Source: CALOFP01 sp942492635 (GTDB lineage Bacteria; UBP6; UBA1177; CALOFP01). From it: a DNA stretch of 64,000 bases. The DNA lies in assembly GCA_942492635.1 (NCBI GenBank), contig CALOFP010000001.1, positions 186,001 to 250,000 on the forward strand, written 5' to 3'. The notes beneath the pieces are model-generated. The model was given only the letters and a program-made list of their open reading frames with translations. It made no database searches and had not been told where the DNA came from. Positions 46,862-55,739 of the stretch are shown one piece after another. The translations under genes and the position numbers were made by a program. Within the stretch, counting starts at the first letter, position 1, and each line of letters starts with the position of its first letter.

Positions 46862-46895
46862 AAAAAAAACACCCTTCTGTCCTCCCTTTGAAGGG
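46862..46895 (-). terminator. Terminator-like hairpin in leader of barrel gene
   Basis: Stem CCCTTC (46872-46877)/GAAGGG (46890-46895) with a 12-base loop, followed on the minus strand by eight T (46869-46862), 35 bases before the start codon. There is no minus-strand gene just upstream, so it may be an attenuator. A second palindrome GACGAAAA-tcga-TTTTTCGTC lies at 46911-46931. Confidence 0.45.
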
Positions 46896-46931
46896 CGTCA
46901 TTCCAATCCTGACGAAAATCGATTTTTCGTC

Positions 46932-47209
46932 GGATTCAGCAGAAACATAAATATACATTATTTTAAACTTATGTCAAAGATTTCAATTATCAGAAGCAAT
47001 TATCAAAGAACTAAAAGGCAATAATTAAGTCATTAAATTTTTTTTAGAACTATTATTTATATTTAAATTAATTACCAGTTGCTTTTTACAAGATCTAACT
47101 ATCTTATTTTTATCAACTTTAACGTTATGGCCCGCCCACATCAAAACTGTTATAATCAGCTATTCTTAAATTCAGTGAAATTTTTACTAACCCGTTAAAG
47201 GAGGTATTT
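46932..47209. other. AT-rich divergent spacer
   Basis: About 280 bases, highly AT-rich, divergent promoter region for the barrel gene and the OsmC gene; no gene or defined box seen. GGAGG site for the OsmC gene at its end. Confidence 0.45.
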
Positions 47210-47617
47210 ATGGGAAAAGTTCACGTCATTTATGATGCAAAACAGCACTGCAAGGCAACAAGGGAGAAAGACAACAAAACTGTGTCGATGGATTGTCCTT
47301 ACACCGGAAAAGGCGAGGAGTTTTCGCCGGGAAATCTTCTGGAATCCGCTGTGGGCGGTTGCATGCTTATCTCGATGGGCACACTTGCCATGAGGAACGA
47401 TATCGACATAACCGGCACAAGGATTGATGTTTCTTCCGCCATGACTGAAACAATGCCGCTGAGAATCGCAAAAATCGAGATCGAGGTAATCATGCCGAGA
47501 AGTTACGATGAAAAAAGCCGAACAATGCTGGAGAAAGCTGCGGCATCCTGCCCCATAAAAAACAGTTTTGGGGCAGATACTGCAATTTCGGTGAGGTACA
47601 AATATCCCGGTTTGTAG
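47210..47617 (+). CDS. OsmC-family protein
   Basis: 135 aa. The two catalytic cysteines are C51 (AVGGCMLISMG) and C114 (ASCPIKNSFG); GEEFSPGNLLESA precedes the first as usual. AAAGGAGG site upstream. The family reduces hydroperoxides or acts as a thiol carrier. It belongs to a different branch from the OsmC at 27055. Single gene, convergent with the lipoprotein gene that follows. Confidence 0.92.
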   Translation: MGKVHVIYDAKQHCKATREKDNKTVSMDCPYTGKGEEFSPGNLLESAVGGCMLISMGTLAMRNDIDITGTRIDVSSAMTETMPLRIAKIEIEVIMPRSYDEKSRTMLEKAAASCPIKNSFGADTAISVRYKYPGL

Positions 47618-47638
47618 GACATCTGTGACCTGTCGGAC

Positions 47639-48094
47639 CTATATTTCACTGAAATCTTTAACTGTTTCAGTAACAATTTCGCAGGAATCGTCATCAAAAA
47701 ACATTTCAAGGAGATCTGAATCGGAGATTTTCATTTTCAATTTTGCCCGGAAGGAGGCACCGTTCCACCCTCGGATGTTCCCGCAACCGTTTTCGAAAGG
47801 TATCGCTACCTTATGAATCATCTTCCCGTTTTCTGAGTTGACCTTAAACAACACATGTGTCGGACCGCACTGCTCCTGGTGAAGATGATTCACCTTGCCG
47901 TAAATAATCAACTCTTCACCATTTTTCTCTATTCGAACATACTTGAACTTATGGTGATCTGAATCATTCAGCTTAATTTGATTTTTTACATTTTTGTTTA
48001 AATAGTGGTGAGTTGTGCTGCATGAAACCAAAAACTGCAAAAGCAGCACCAACAACAGTGAAAATACAATGGAATAATTTTTAAACTGTGTCAC
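47639..48094 (-). CDS. Small lipoprotein (151 aa)
   Basis: GTG start with a strong AAAGGAG site. Signal peptide with lipobox LVSC. The mature part (KFKYVRIEKNGEELIIYGKVNH, GPTHVLFKV, CGNIRGWNGASFRAKLKMKI, DDDSCEIVTETVKDF) is a small beta-rich domain; three cysteines may form a disulphide. I do not recognise the family. It follows the three-repeat lipoprotein by 66 bases on the same strand and could be the end of the haem/iron operon. Confidence 0.7.
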   Translation of the reverse strand: MTQFKNYSIVFSLLLVLLLQFLVSCSTTHHYLNKNVKNQIKLNDSDHHKFKYVRIEKNGEELIIYGKVNHLHQEQCGPTHVLFKVNSENGKMIHKVAIPFENGCGNIRGWNGASFRAKLKMKISDSDLLEMFFDDDSCEIVTETVKDFSEI

Positions 48095-48160
48095 TTTTCT
48101 GCTCCTTTTTATATAGGTCCCAGGGGAATTTTATCCTGTGGGACCTATTGTCAATTTTCG

Positions 48161-50011
48161 TTACTTTTCCACGTCGTTCCAGATTGCACTTTCTACCCTT
48201 AGACATGCTCCGTCTGCAACGGGAACAAGATTCATGCTCTCATCCATTTTGTGCTCGAGGAACATTACGTAATCAAGCTTTCCAGCCGCTTTGGCTTCCC
48301 ATGTCATCATGTCCATTTCATAGCTGTCGATATGCAGCTTTCCCGACACTGCGACATACTTTTTACCTTTTCCCGCAGCAGCATCGTACTCATCTTCCTC
48401 GATTTCAACTGTGATTGTTGACTTCTTTCCTTCTGTAAAATCCACAACCTCGGCTTCCTGCCCGGGATCTGTGAATCTCATCAGAAATTTGTCGGCTTTT
48501 GCTGCATCTCCGCTGCTGGGAGCGTATGTAGCGGTGTAAGCTCCCAATATCTTTTCGTAAGCAATCTCCCCGAGAGTAATGCCTGTACACGGATCGTCTT
48601 TTATGCATTTGTGAAAATTTTCACTGGCGGGATCACTCTCGCACACCAGCCCATTATCACACTGGCTGTCTTCGGTACACTCAGGAGTCCTGTCCCATTC
48701 CACATCCTTGATTCTTATACATTTTCCTCCGATTACCGGCATCGCCTGCCAGTGAGGCTGTCCGGTCATCTCCACTTCGACAAGCTTTACTCCTTTCATT
48801 GAACCTTTTGTCCTGGTGTAGACTGCAGCGACTCCGGATTTAGCCGGAACACTCTCCTCAACGACCTTGTCTATCGTCACGGTTCCCTTCTCCTGGAAAA
48901 AGATTCTTTTTTTAGACGTGTAGCCGTCTTCGTAGTAGAGAAGGCAGTGTTTACAATCCTTGTAGTTGTTGTCCGGAGCCTCGGCGAGATTGAATGTACC
49001 CGGCTTGATTTGATCAGGATAAGGTGTGACGAAGCTGAATATGTCCGCATCCTCCGCTCCGATTCCCGGAGTTACGTATGAAACGAGATCTCCCTTTTCT
49101 GTCACGAACGCCTCAAGTGTGGTCTCTTCACAGCTCTCAGCAATACACTGACCTTCGGCGCTGCACATTTCATCGTCACCGCAAGTTCCGCATGTTCCGC
49201 CGCAACCGTCGTCTCCACATGTCTTACCTTCACACTGAGGATGGCACATGGTATCCCACTTCATTTCATCGATTATGAAACAGCTGCCGTTTTCAACGGG
49301 CTTTGTAACGTAATCGATTATTTTCACCTCAACAAGCTTTACATCTTTCATATAGCCTTTTGACCTGGCCTTTAAACTTCCGTCGTCCTCTTTAAAGATA
49401 TGGGCTTTTTCCTGTAGTTCTTCATCCGAAAGAACTTCTTCGAGCACCAGAGTACCCGACTGCTGAAAGAAGTGTTTGGCCATCTGAGGCGCCGCATCAT
49501 TCGGATCCTGAACCACCCTTATACACTGCTCACATGTTTTGAAATTCTTGTTGAGTCCATTTCCGAGATCGTAGGTCCCGGGCTTCTGGGATCCATAGAA
49601 AATCATTAAAAGCCAGTCCTTCAGTGCCGTATCTCCCTGATCCGGAATAAGATTTGAAAGATAGGTGCTCTGGGTACCCTCGAATCGTGATCTGAATTCC
49701 GCACCTGTTACATGAACGCACTTCTCTTCCGGTTCGTTGCCGTTGTCTTCATTATCGGCATCCGGCACAGGATCTGTTTCTGAATGATTATCCGAATCCT
49801 CTTCGTCCTCGGTGTTATCCTCTTCGTCAGGACCATGATTTTTATCGTCTTTTTCCCCCGACGCATTTTCATCTGTAGAATAGGAACTGTCGTTTATCTC
49901 AATATCGTTGTCATTTCCTGTAGCTTTCCCCGAGTCCGAATTTCCATCGGATCCGCACGCAGCAACAAATAGAGCAAGAAAAAGCACCGCTGTGCTGTAG
50001 AATCTTTTCAT
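48161..50011 (-). CDS. Three-repeat Cys-rich lipoprotein
   Basis: 616 aa: lipobox VAAC, acidic linker to about residue 90, then three related blocks of about 150 residues. Each has a start like CVHVTGAEF or CEETTLEAF, a strand set around KPGTYDLG/KPGTFNLAE, a CEQCIRVV or CKHCLLYY motif (clear in blocks 1 and 2), FFQQSGTLVLEEVL/FFQEKGTVTIDKVV, a KGYMKDVKLVEVKI strand and a GSCFIIDEMKWD ending. Between blocks 1 and 2 is the CEGKTCGDDGCGGTCGTC linker well known from Myxococcota secreted proteins. Function unknown; its place behind the HmuY/TonB genes suggests a role in ligand capture. 21 bases after the FmdE gene. Confidence 0.85.
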   Translation of the reverse strand: MKRFYSTAVLFLALFVAACGSDGNSDSGKATGNDNDIEINDSSYSTDENASGEKDDKNHGPDEEDNTEDEEDSDNHSETDPVPDADNEDNGNEPEEKCVHVTGAEFRSRFEGTQSTYLSNLIPDQGDTALKDWLLMIFYGSQKPGTYDLGNGLNKNFKTCEQCIRVVQDPNDAAPQMAKHFFQQSGTLVLEEVLSDEELQEKAHIFKEDDGSLKARSKGYMKDVKLVEVKIIDYVTKPVENGSCFIIDEMKWDTMCHPQCEGKTCGDDGCGGTCGTCGDDEMCSAEGQCIAESCEETTLEAFVTEKGDLVSYVTPGIGAEDADIFSFVTPYPDQIKPGTFNLAEAPDNNYKDCKHCLLYYEDGYTSKKRIFFQEKGTVTIDKVVEESVPAKSGVAAVYTRTKGSMKGVKLVEVEMTGQPHWQAMPVIGGKCIRIKDVEWDRTPECTEDSQCDNGLVCESDPASENFHKCIKDDPCTGITLGEIAYEKILGAYTATYAPSSGDAAKADKFLMRFTDPGQEAEVVDFTEGKKSTITVEIEEDEYDAAAGKGKKYVAVSGKLHIDSYEMDMMTWEAKAAGKLDYVMFLEHKMDESMNLVPVADGACLRVESAIWNDVEK

Positions 50012-50032
50012 TACTTTCCCCTGAATCCCCTT

Positions 50033-50692
50033 TTAAATCTTTTCGATTGTGTAAAAACCTTTGCCTGTCTTTATCATTGAGGCAACTATTTCCTGAAGCA
50101 TAGTACCGAACTGCTTGATCTCCTTCTCGTTTGCCTTTTTGTTGTCGACCTTATCGGCAAGCTTCTTGAAAAGCTTCGGATTTTTGCTGAGTTTTACCGC
50201 CTTTTTCTTGTAGAAAACAGCCTTCACCTTCTGTCCGTTATCCTTTCTCTCATAGATAACCGTAAGCGCACCGTCCTTTGCCATTGAAAGATCGATCTTG
50301 AACTCCTTCGCCTGCATGGAGTGGGCACTGAGCGCACCTGTGAGGTAACCGGAAACGTATGCTGTCCCCTTCGGTACAGATGCCGTAACCTTAACTCCTC
50401 CGCGCTCAGGCATATCCTTTCCGTAGAGAAGTTTGAGAGCATCGCGAGTCATGAGAAATCCAGCGACACTGCCGGGACAGAGGTGACCGTTGTACTTTGC
50501 GACATCGAGAAGGGAGTATGTGTACTTCGCATTCTCCATATCGGTAACCATGCCGTGCTCTATCATTTCCGGATCCTTCATTGTTATACTTCCGGCTCCC
50601 TCAAGATTCTTGTTGAACCATACGGGATTCTTCTCCCCTGCTGAAAGGAAAAACGAAATGAGAATAAGTAGTAAAAAAATGCTTTTTTTCAT
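50033..50692 (-). CDS. Periplasmic FmdE-like protein
   Basis: 219 aa with a signal peptide (MKKSIFLLLILISFFLSAG). The core YNGHLCPGSVAGFLMTRDAL (H70, C72) matches the FmdE/Tra N-terminal family, named after a subunit of formylmethanofuran dehydrogenase. A signal peptide is unusual for a Mo-enzyme subunit, so its job here is different, presumably metal or tetrapyrrole handling in the periplasm. The C-terminal zinc ribbon of FmdE is absent. AGGAG site; 9 bases after the TonB receptor stop, so clearly the same operon. Confidence 0.85.
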   Translation of the reverse strand: MKKSIFLLLILISFFLSAGEKNPVWFNKNLEGAGSITMKDPEMIEHGMVTDMENAKYTYSLLDVAKYNGHLCPGSVAGFLMTRDALKLLYGKDMPERGGVKVTASVPKGTAYVSGYLTGALSAHSMQAKEFKIDLSMAKDGALTVIYERKDNGQKVKAVFYKKKAVKLSKNPKLFKKLADKVDNKKANEKEIKQFGTMLQEIVASMIKTGKGFYTIEKI

Positions 50693-50701
50693 TTTTGTCT
50701 C

Positions 50702-52936
50702 CTAATAATCTAAAGAAAATCCTAATTTTATATTTCTTCCCATTCCGGGAAGCGCTGAAAAGTGATTTCTATAATCCGTATCGAGAAGATTTTCGAATTT
50801 GACATGAAAATCTGCATCGATATCCGCTACAAGCTCCGTTTTTACTCCCAGAGCAAGAGTGTAGAGTGTGTATGCATCGGTTTTCTGCTCCGCCATCGAG
50901 CTGATGTTGGCTTCCGGATTGATCCTTGTCTGCTCCAGATTGTGCTCAACTCCGAAATCTATGTAACTCTTCTTGAGGATAGGCATTTCGGAAGTGTAGA
51001 TCCTGAGATTACCCGTAAATTTCAGCGGCGGAACTTGGGGAAGAGCGTCACCACTCTTTCTGTCCTCTCCGTAAACGTAGGCTATGGAAGTTTCCGCCCT
51101 TACGCCGAGTTTCCAGAAAAGATCACTAAATTCCGCATAAATCCGACCTTCACCACCGTAGAGCATAGCCTCCATGATATTCATGTACTTGTAGTGACCC
51201 TCCCTGATAAGCTGGGGAGCTATTAGATTATCGATGTATGTGACGAATCCGTAGAGCTCATATCCGAGTGAGCTGTATTTTCCCTTGAGACCGAGATCCA
51301 GATTGAAACTCTTCTCAGGTTGAAGTTCGGGAGTTCCCTCCATTCTGCCCTTGCAGCTGTCGATTGTCGCGAACTTCTCCTTGAGTGTAGGGACACGAAA
51401 AGCTCTTCCCAGGTTGAGCGTCACGTTAAGATGATCGGAAACCGTGTAGAGAAGCCCCACATTTCCGGAGTAGACAAGTGTGTCGGAATCCTGATCAGGT
51501 AACTTGATTCTCTCTTTTCCGCTTGCGTCAAGCCCTATCTCTCTGTGATTGAGTGAGACGATGTCGAATCTCTGCCCCGCAGTAAGTGAAAGCCTATCGG
51601 AAATAAGCTGCTCAACCTCCACATAGATTCCCGTATCGAACTGGGATGAGTTGTCGAAGGGATACTTTGAAATCTGCGGATACTCCTTACTCATGAGCAG
51701 TGTCGTCATCTGATCTTCCATGTTGAGGCTCTTGTATCTGCCATCCAGCCCCATGGTTACGAGAGTAAAGTCGAATGGCTGGAGAGTTCCGAAAACGGAC
51801 CAACCGAAATTTTTGAAATTACCGAACTTTTCCCGGAAAGCCAGAACCTCTCCATCTCCTTCAAGCGAATCGAGAAACCTGATCTTCTGATGTCTGTCGG
51901 TAATATCGGAATAAAAGGAGAGGTGTAATTTTTTCCATTTACCCAGCTTTTCGATTTCATAACTGGAATCGATCATGTAGTGAAGATCTGAAGGAAATGC
52001 TATTCTTCTTTTTTTCTCGTCGTCCAGCACGTTTGCCGCCTTTCCTATTTCACCCCCATTGAAGTAGGATCCCTTCAATCTGAATGTGTGATTTTCGAAA
52101 GGCTTCCACGCGAAGTTGAGGGAGAGGTTCCTGTCGTCATAGAAACTGTTATCTATTGTCTCACCGGCACCGGTTTTGAAATTTTCGGCAGTCCTCATCT
52201 TTCCGGCAATATTGAGCGCCATATTCCCCGTTCCGTAGCCGGCCGAGAGGAAATTTGTGATCTCCTTGTTGTTTGAACCGTATCCGAAACGGTAGATGGC
52301 CCCGAATCCATTCTGTTTCAGAGGATCCTTTGTGATGAAGTTGATGACTCCGCCAAGAGCCTCGCTGCCGTAGAGAACTGACCCCGGCCCCTTCATAACC
52401 TCGATTCTTTCGATATCGGATACCTCAAGAAAGTATCCGGTGACGCCGACTGTTTTTTCTGTGTCGATCCTTCTGCCGTCCACAGCCATAATGACCCGGC
52501 GACCACCCAATCCGCGGATATTGGGATTTAGGAAGTAGTTTCCCGAAGGACTGGAAAGAGAGACACCCGGAATATTTTTTACCGCCTCGGCTGCGCTGGA
52601 GGGCATCTTTTCAGCGATATCCTCCTTTGACACAACCTCAACCGCAAGAGTCGTATCCAGTCTCGACTTTTCCGTTTTCGAAGCGGTTACTACGACTTCA
52701 CCGAGCTCTTCCTCTATCGGTTCTGAATCTGCGGAATTCTTTTTTTCATTCGTTTTTTCAGAACCGTTCTTCTGTTCCTCTTCTTCTTCAACAGAAGCAT
52801 CTTCATCCTCAACATCGAACGCTTCAATATCATCATAGTTATCCTGATCACTCACCTCTCCGGCACCCTCCTCTCCGGCGGAGAGAAGGGAAGCCGAAAG
52901 AAGCACCACTATCAGGAGAACGATCTTACTTTGCAT
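50702..52936 (-). CDS. TonB-dependent outer-membrane receptor, HmuR-like
   Basis: The ATG at 52936 is preferred (AGGTG site 6 bases upstream); a GTG at 52945 is the alternative. 744 aa: signal peptide (IVLLIVVLLSASLLSAG), an acidic linker, a TonB-box region GEVVVTASKTEKSRL, plug domain (EAVKNIPGVSLSSPSG, NIRGLGGRRVIMAVDGRRID, IERIEVMKGPGSVLYGSEALGGVINFITK) and a 22-strand barrel ending in LGFSLDY with the terminal aromatic. The preceding HmuY-like gene (34 bases upstream) suggests haem as ligand, though siderophores, cobalamin or others are not excluded. Confidence 0.95.
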   Translation of the reverse strand: MQSKIVLLIVVLLSASLLSAGEEGAGEVSDQDNYDDIEAFDVEDEDASVEEEEEQKNGSEKTNEKKNSADSEPIEEELGEVVVTASKTEKSRLDTTLAVEVVSKEDIAEKMPSSAAEAVKNIPGVSLSSPSGNYFLNPNIRGLGGRRVIMAVDGRRIDTEKTVGVTGYFLEVSDIERIEVMKGPGSVLYGSEALGGVINFITKDPLKQNGFGAIYRFGYGSNNKEITNFLSAGYGTGNMALNIAGKMRTAENFKTGAGETIDNSFYDDRNLSLNFAWKPFENHTFRLKGSYFNGGEIGKAANVLDDEKKRRIAFPSDLHYMIDSSYEIEKLGKWKKLHLSFYSDITDRHQKIRFLDSLEGDGEVLAFREKFGNFKNFGWSVFGTLQPFDFTLVTMGLDGRYKSLNMEDQMTTLLMSKEYPQISKYPFDNSSQFDTGIYVEVEQLISDRLSLTAGQRFDIVSLNHREIGLDASGKERIKLPDQDSDTLVYSGNVGLLYTVSDHLNVTLNLGRAFRVPTLKEKFATIDSCKGRMEGTPELQPEKSFNLDLGLKGKYSSLGYELYGFVTYIDNLIAPQLIREGHYKYMNIMEAMLYGGEGRIYAEFSDLFWKLGVRAETSIAYVYGEDRKSGDALPQVPPLKFTGNLRIYTSEMPILKKSYIDFGVEHNLEQTRINPEANISSMAEQKTDAYTLYTLALGVKTELVADIDADFHVKFENLLDTDYRNHFSALPGMGRNIKLGFSLDY

Positions 52937-52970
52937 ATTAATCACCTGTTTGAAAAACCTGTCTGATAAT

Positions 52971-53732
52971 CTATTTTGAACTTACAAGAGAACGTGATCC
53001 GTCAGGCTGGTAGCAAACCTTCATTCCGATCTTTCCGGATTTTGCGCTTGTGAACATCACCTTAGCGAATTTACCGTCAACTGTCTTGACAACATAGATA
53101 TCGTATGACATTTCGAAACCGGTTCCACCGCTTCCACCTACTCTCCAGTCGGTACCGATAACAAGCTCCATCGACCCGAGATCGTCGGTAACGTAACCTC
53201 CTTCCGGAGCCTCATCGACATCGTCGAACATCAATTCATCATAATTCTTGTTCAACACCTTCACTGCACTGTTCTTTCCATCCAAATTCAGGTAGACAGT
53301 CGGTCCGTTGCCTTTTCTCACAACTATGTCGTAATTTCCATTATCCTCAAGAGAAACAGAAGCACCGTTAAGCGTAACGTAGTTAGGGCCCTGGTGAATA
53401 TCGGCTGTTATATCTGATAGTTTACACGGATCCGATTCAGCAACCCCTGTGTTATCATCATCCGTGCCGTCATCAGTGTTGTCATCAGTGTTGTCATCAG
53501 TGCTGTCACCTGCGTTGTCACCTGCGTTGTCACCTGTGTTGTCACCTGTGTTGTCACCTGTGTTGTCACCTGCGTTGCCACCTGCGTTGTCACCTGTGTT
53601 GTTTTCTTCACCTTCAGTAGAGGCGTTTTGCTGTTGTTCAGTTTCCGCTTTTTTATCGTAATCGTGATCTTCACCACAACCGATTAAAAGCATGAATAAA
53701 ATCGCTGAAAAAGACGCAAAAACCCTTTTCAT
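52971..53732 (-). CDS. HmuY-like haem-binding lipoprotein
   Basis: Start at 53732 has a GGAGGAG site; the earlier frame start has none. 253 aa: lipobox LIGC, then a TGDN/AGDN tandem repeat linker of about 55 residues, then the HmuY-type domain: YDIVVRKGNGPTVYLNLDGK, DWRVGGSGGTGFEMSYDIYVVKTVDGKFAKVMFTSAKSG. HmuY proteins bind haem on the outer surface and pass it to a TonB receptor, here the gene directly downstream. The linker DNA (about 53464-53606) is a 12-base tandem repeat. Confidence 0.82.
   Translation of the reverse strand: MKRVFASFSAILFMLLIGCGEDHDYDKKAETEQQQNASTEGEENNTGDNAGGNAGDNTGDNTGDNTGDNAGDNAGDSTDDNTDDNTDDGTDDDNTGVAESDPCKLSDITADIHQGPNYVTLNGASVSLEDNGNYDIVVRKGNGPTVYLNLDGKNSAVKVLNKNYDELMFDDVDEAPEGGYVTDDLGSMELVIGTDWRVGGSGGTGFEMSYDIYVVKTVDGKFAKVMFTSAKSGKIGMKVCYQPDGSRSLVSSK
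53464..53606. repeat. 12-bp tandem repeat in the HmuY-like gene
   Basis: About ten copies of a 12-base unit (GTTGTCACCTGT and variants with ATCAGT/TGCG), encoding (T/A/S)GDN or DDNT repeats. The length is a multiple of 3, so copy-number changes would keep the frame and vary the linker length. Confidence 0.8.
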
Positions 53733-53790
53733 AACTCCTCCAAATTTTAAAATAATCAATTAATTCAGTAAATTAAACTTATGATTCCGT

Positions 53791-54288
53791 TTAAAGGCTT
53801 GTACGCAAAGAGGAAACCCACTCATCAACACGTTTATCGGTCAATTCCGGTTGACAATCCTCGTCCAGAGCAAGCCCCACAAACATTCCATCCTTGAGTG
53901 CTTTTGAATCAACGTGCTCGTAACCGTCAACGGACCACTCACCGACGATCTCTGCTCCCCTGTCGGCAACGACCTGATAAATAGTTCCAATTGCATCCAC
54001 GAAAGTATCGGAATAGGTGGACTGATCACCGAGACCGAAAAGAGCAACTTTCTTTCCCTTTAGATCAGCCTTTTCAAGTTGAGAAATTGCGGTAACCCAA
54101 TCATCCTGAAGATCACCGAGTCCCCATGTGGACGAACCAAGGATAAGAACATCGTAATCCTCAAAGTCTGTAGATCTCACTCCGGCTACACTTCTTACTA
54201 CCGCGCCCTCGATCATTCCCGCTATTTTCTCCGCGATATTTTCAGTGTTTCCCATTGTACTTCCGTACATAACGGCAACTTTCGTCAT
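53791..54288 (-). CDS. Flavodoxin
   Basis: The ATG at 54288 has a GAGGAGGTC site and gives a 165-aa flavodoxin. FMN phosphate loop YGSTMGNTENIAEKIAG (residues 7-23 of this start), then GSSTWGLGDLQDDW around the isoalloxazine and GLGDQSTYSDTFVDAIG. It is a long-chain flavodoxin that substitutes for ferredoxin under iron shortage. First gene of the flavodoxin-HmuY-TonB-FmdE cluster (58-base gap to the HmuY gene). A DtxR-like box lies about 90 bases upstream, consistent with induction at low iron. Confidence 0.95.
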   Translation of the reverse strand: MTKVAVMYGSTMGNTENIAEKIAGMIEGAVVRSVAGVRSTDFEDYDVLILGSSTWGLGDLQDDWVTAISQLEKADLKGKKVALFGLGDQSTYSDTFVDAIGTIYQVVADRGAEIVGEWSVDGYEHVDSKALKDGMFVGLALDEDCQPELTDKRVDEWVSSLRTSL

Positions 54289-54376
54289 GACCTCCTCCAT
54301 GTCAAAGTTTCATTCGGGTCGAGGAGATACTAACACTTATTTTTTAAGTGTCAACTAAATTTATTAATTTTTGTTA

Positions 54377-54396
54377 ATTTAGTTTACTCAGCCTAA
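54377..54396 (-). promoter_or_regulatory. DtxR/MntR-like box in flavodoxin promoter region
   Basis: Minus-strand TTAGGCTGAGTAAACTAAAT with TTAG...CTAA arms; compare the box upstream of feoA. A further half site GTCAACTAAA is at 54350-54359. The box lies between divergent genes, so it could also act on the DUF2325 gene. Confidence 0.45.
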
Positions 54397-54449
54397 CTTT
54401 ATCGCTAAAATAGTCCCGTCAAGGCAGTAGACCAAAACAAAAGGAGAAA

Positions 54450-55586
54450 ATGATGAAAAACTTGAAAACGATGGAACAACCTGAAAAAATTAAAAAAATA
54501 GATCAGCAAAAAAAATTTCACGAAATAGACGATTCGATCAGGGGAATAATTATCCAGCTGGCCTACTCGCCTCTTGAACTGGAAAAACTACTCCGGAAAA
54601 CCGATCTCCATGAAAAAGGTGTCGGGTCAGTCCACCTGCACCGTATTCTTATTAAGAATACCACTGAAAGAACCACCCTTTCGGAAAAAATCGAAAGATC
54701 GCTCTCCAAAAAATCAAGGAAAATGAAACAGGAAACCGATAAAATGAATGAGAGGGAACTCTTCAGCTACTTTATCAAAAAAAGAGACGATACTAAAAAT
54801 CTACCCCAGCTGCTCTTTCACATTGCAACCCACCCGTCAATGGATCTTGTCCTAATGGACGAGATAATCCACTGGTGTACAGTTTTCTCAATAAGAAACC
54901 TTTGGCTGAAACAGCAGAGTGAGCATGTTAAGAAAACGATTTCAAAATCCCTCGATACCACGAAAGAGAAGTATCACAATCTCAAGAAAGTTGCAAAAAG
55001 TGTAAAGAAGGAGCGTGACCATCTACTGAACACTTGTAGCCGACTGTCGATGCTGAACAGCGAACTTGAACAGAAAGTTAAACAGAAAACAAATTCACCC
55101 GGAATTCAGATCCTTCAATCAACTTCAAAAGAAAATGAAACAAAAATCCAAGATCTGACAGAAACGATAACTAAACTGAAAAATCAGCTGGAGAAAAGAG
55201 AAACTCAGAACAACCTGCTGATTGAGTTGATAAAATGCGAAACCGGACCAGCAAATCCCGAAAAAACCTGCGCCCGGTGTCCTGAGAGGGATCTTTGCTC
55301 AAGACGAATCCTTCTGGTCGGTGGAATGAGCAAATTCAGGCAGGTTTACGAAAAAGCTGTCTCCGGACTTAAAGGGGAATTCCGCTACCACGAAGGAACT
55401 TCCGTTACAGCCGAAAGACTGAAGGAGAAGGTTCGCTGGGCCGACACCGTACTCTGCCCTATCGATGTAAACAGCCATTACGCCTGCACCCAGGCCAAGA
55501 AGTTGTGCAAAAAAATGGGGCGTCGTTTCATAATTCTCAAGTCATCCAGCAGATCTTCCATTGAAAGGGCGCTTTGCGAGATCTGA
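54450..55586 (+). CDS. DUF2325-domain protein with long coiled coil
   Basis: 378 aa; the second ATG (54453) fits the AAGGAG site slightly better. Residues about 1-150 are helical with a HW/C pattern; 150-260 are a long charged coiled coil (LKKVAKSVKKERDHLLN, TETITKLKNQLEKRET). After CARCPERDLC the C-terminal domain RILLVGGMSKFRQVYEKAV-SGLKGEFRYHEGT, VRWADTVLCPIDVNSHYACTQAKKLCKK is DUF2325, a Rossmann-like domain often found with metal or redox genes. It is divergent from the iron/haem operon. It could be an iron-responsive protein, but that is speculative. Confidence 0.85.
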   Translation: MMKNLKTMEQPEKIKKIDQQKKFHEIDDSIRGIIIQLAYSPLELEKLLRKTDLHEKGVGSVHLHRILIKNTTERTTLSEKIERSLSKKSRKMKQETDKMNERELFSYFIKKRDDTKNLPQLLFHIATHPSMDLVLMDEIIHWCTVFSIRNLWLKQQSEHVKKTISKSLDTTKEKYHNLKKVAKSVKKERDHLLNTCSRLSMLNSELEQKVKQKTNSPGIQILQSTSKENETKIQDLTETITKLKNQLEKRETQNNLLIELIKCETGPANPEKTCARCPERDLCSRRILLVGGMSKFRQVYEKAVSGLKGEFRYHEGTSVTAERLKEKVRWADTVLCPIDVNSHYACTQAKKLCKKMGRRFIILKSSSRSSIERALCEI

Positions 55587-55739
55587 TGATCCTGGGAATA
55601 TAAATCGTATAGAACATATTGGACCTGTGAGGCAAATAACAAAAAACCTTGAGAAAGCCATTTCTTTTACGCTGCCCATTGCACTAAAATATCCCTTCAC
55701 CTTTTTCGTTTGCTAACAGAGAGAGCGGAGGAAGCACTC

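Noticed and set aside
53449..53661. Possible CRISPR-like or plus-strand repetitive gene
   Set aside because: The 12-base units have no spacers and encode the linker of the HmuY-like lipoprotein on the minus strand.
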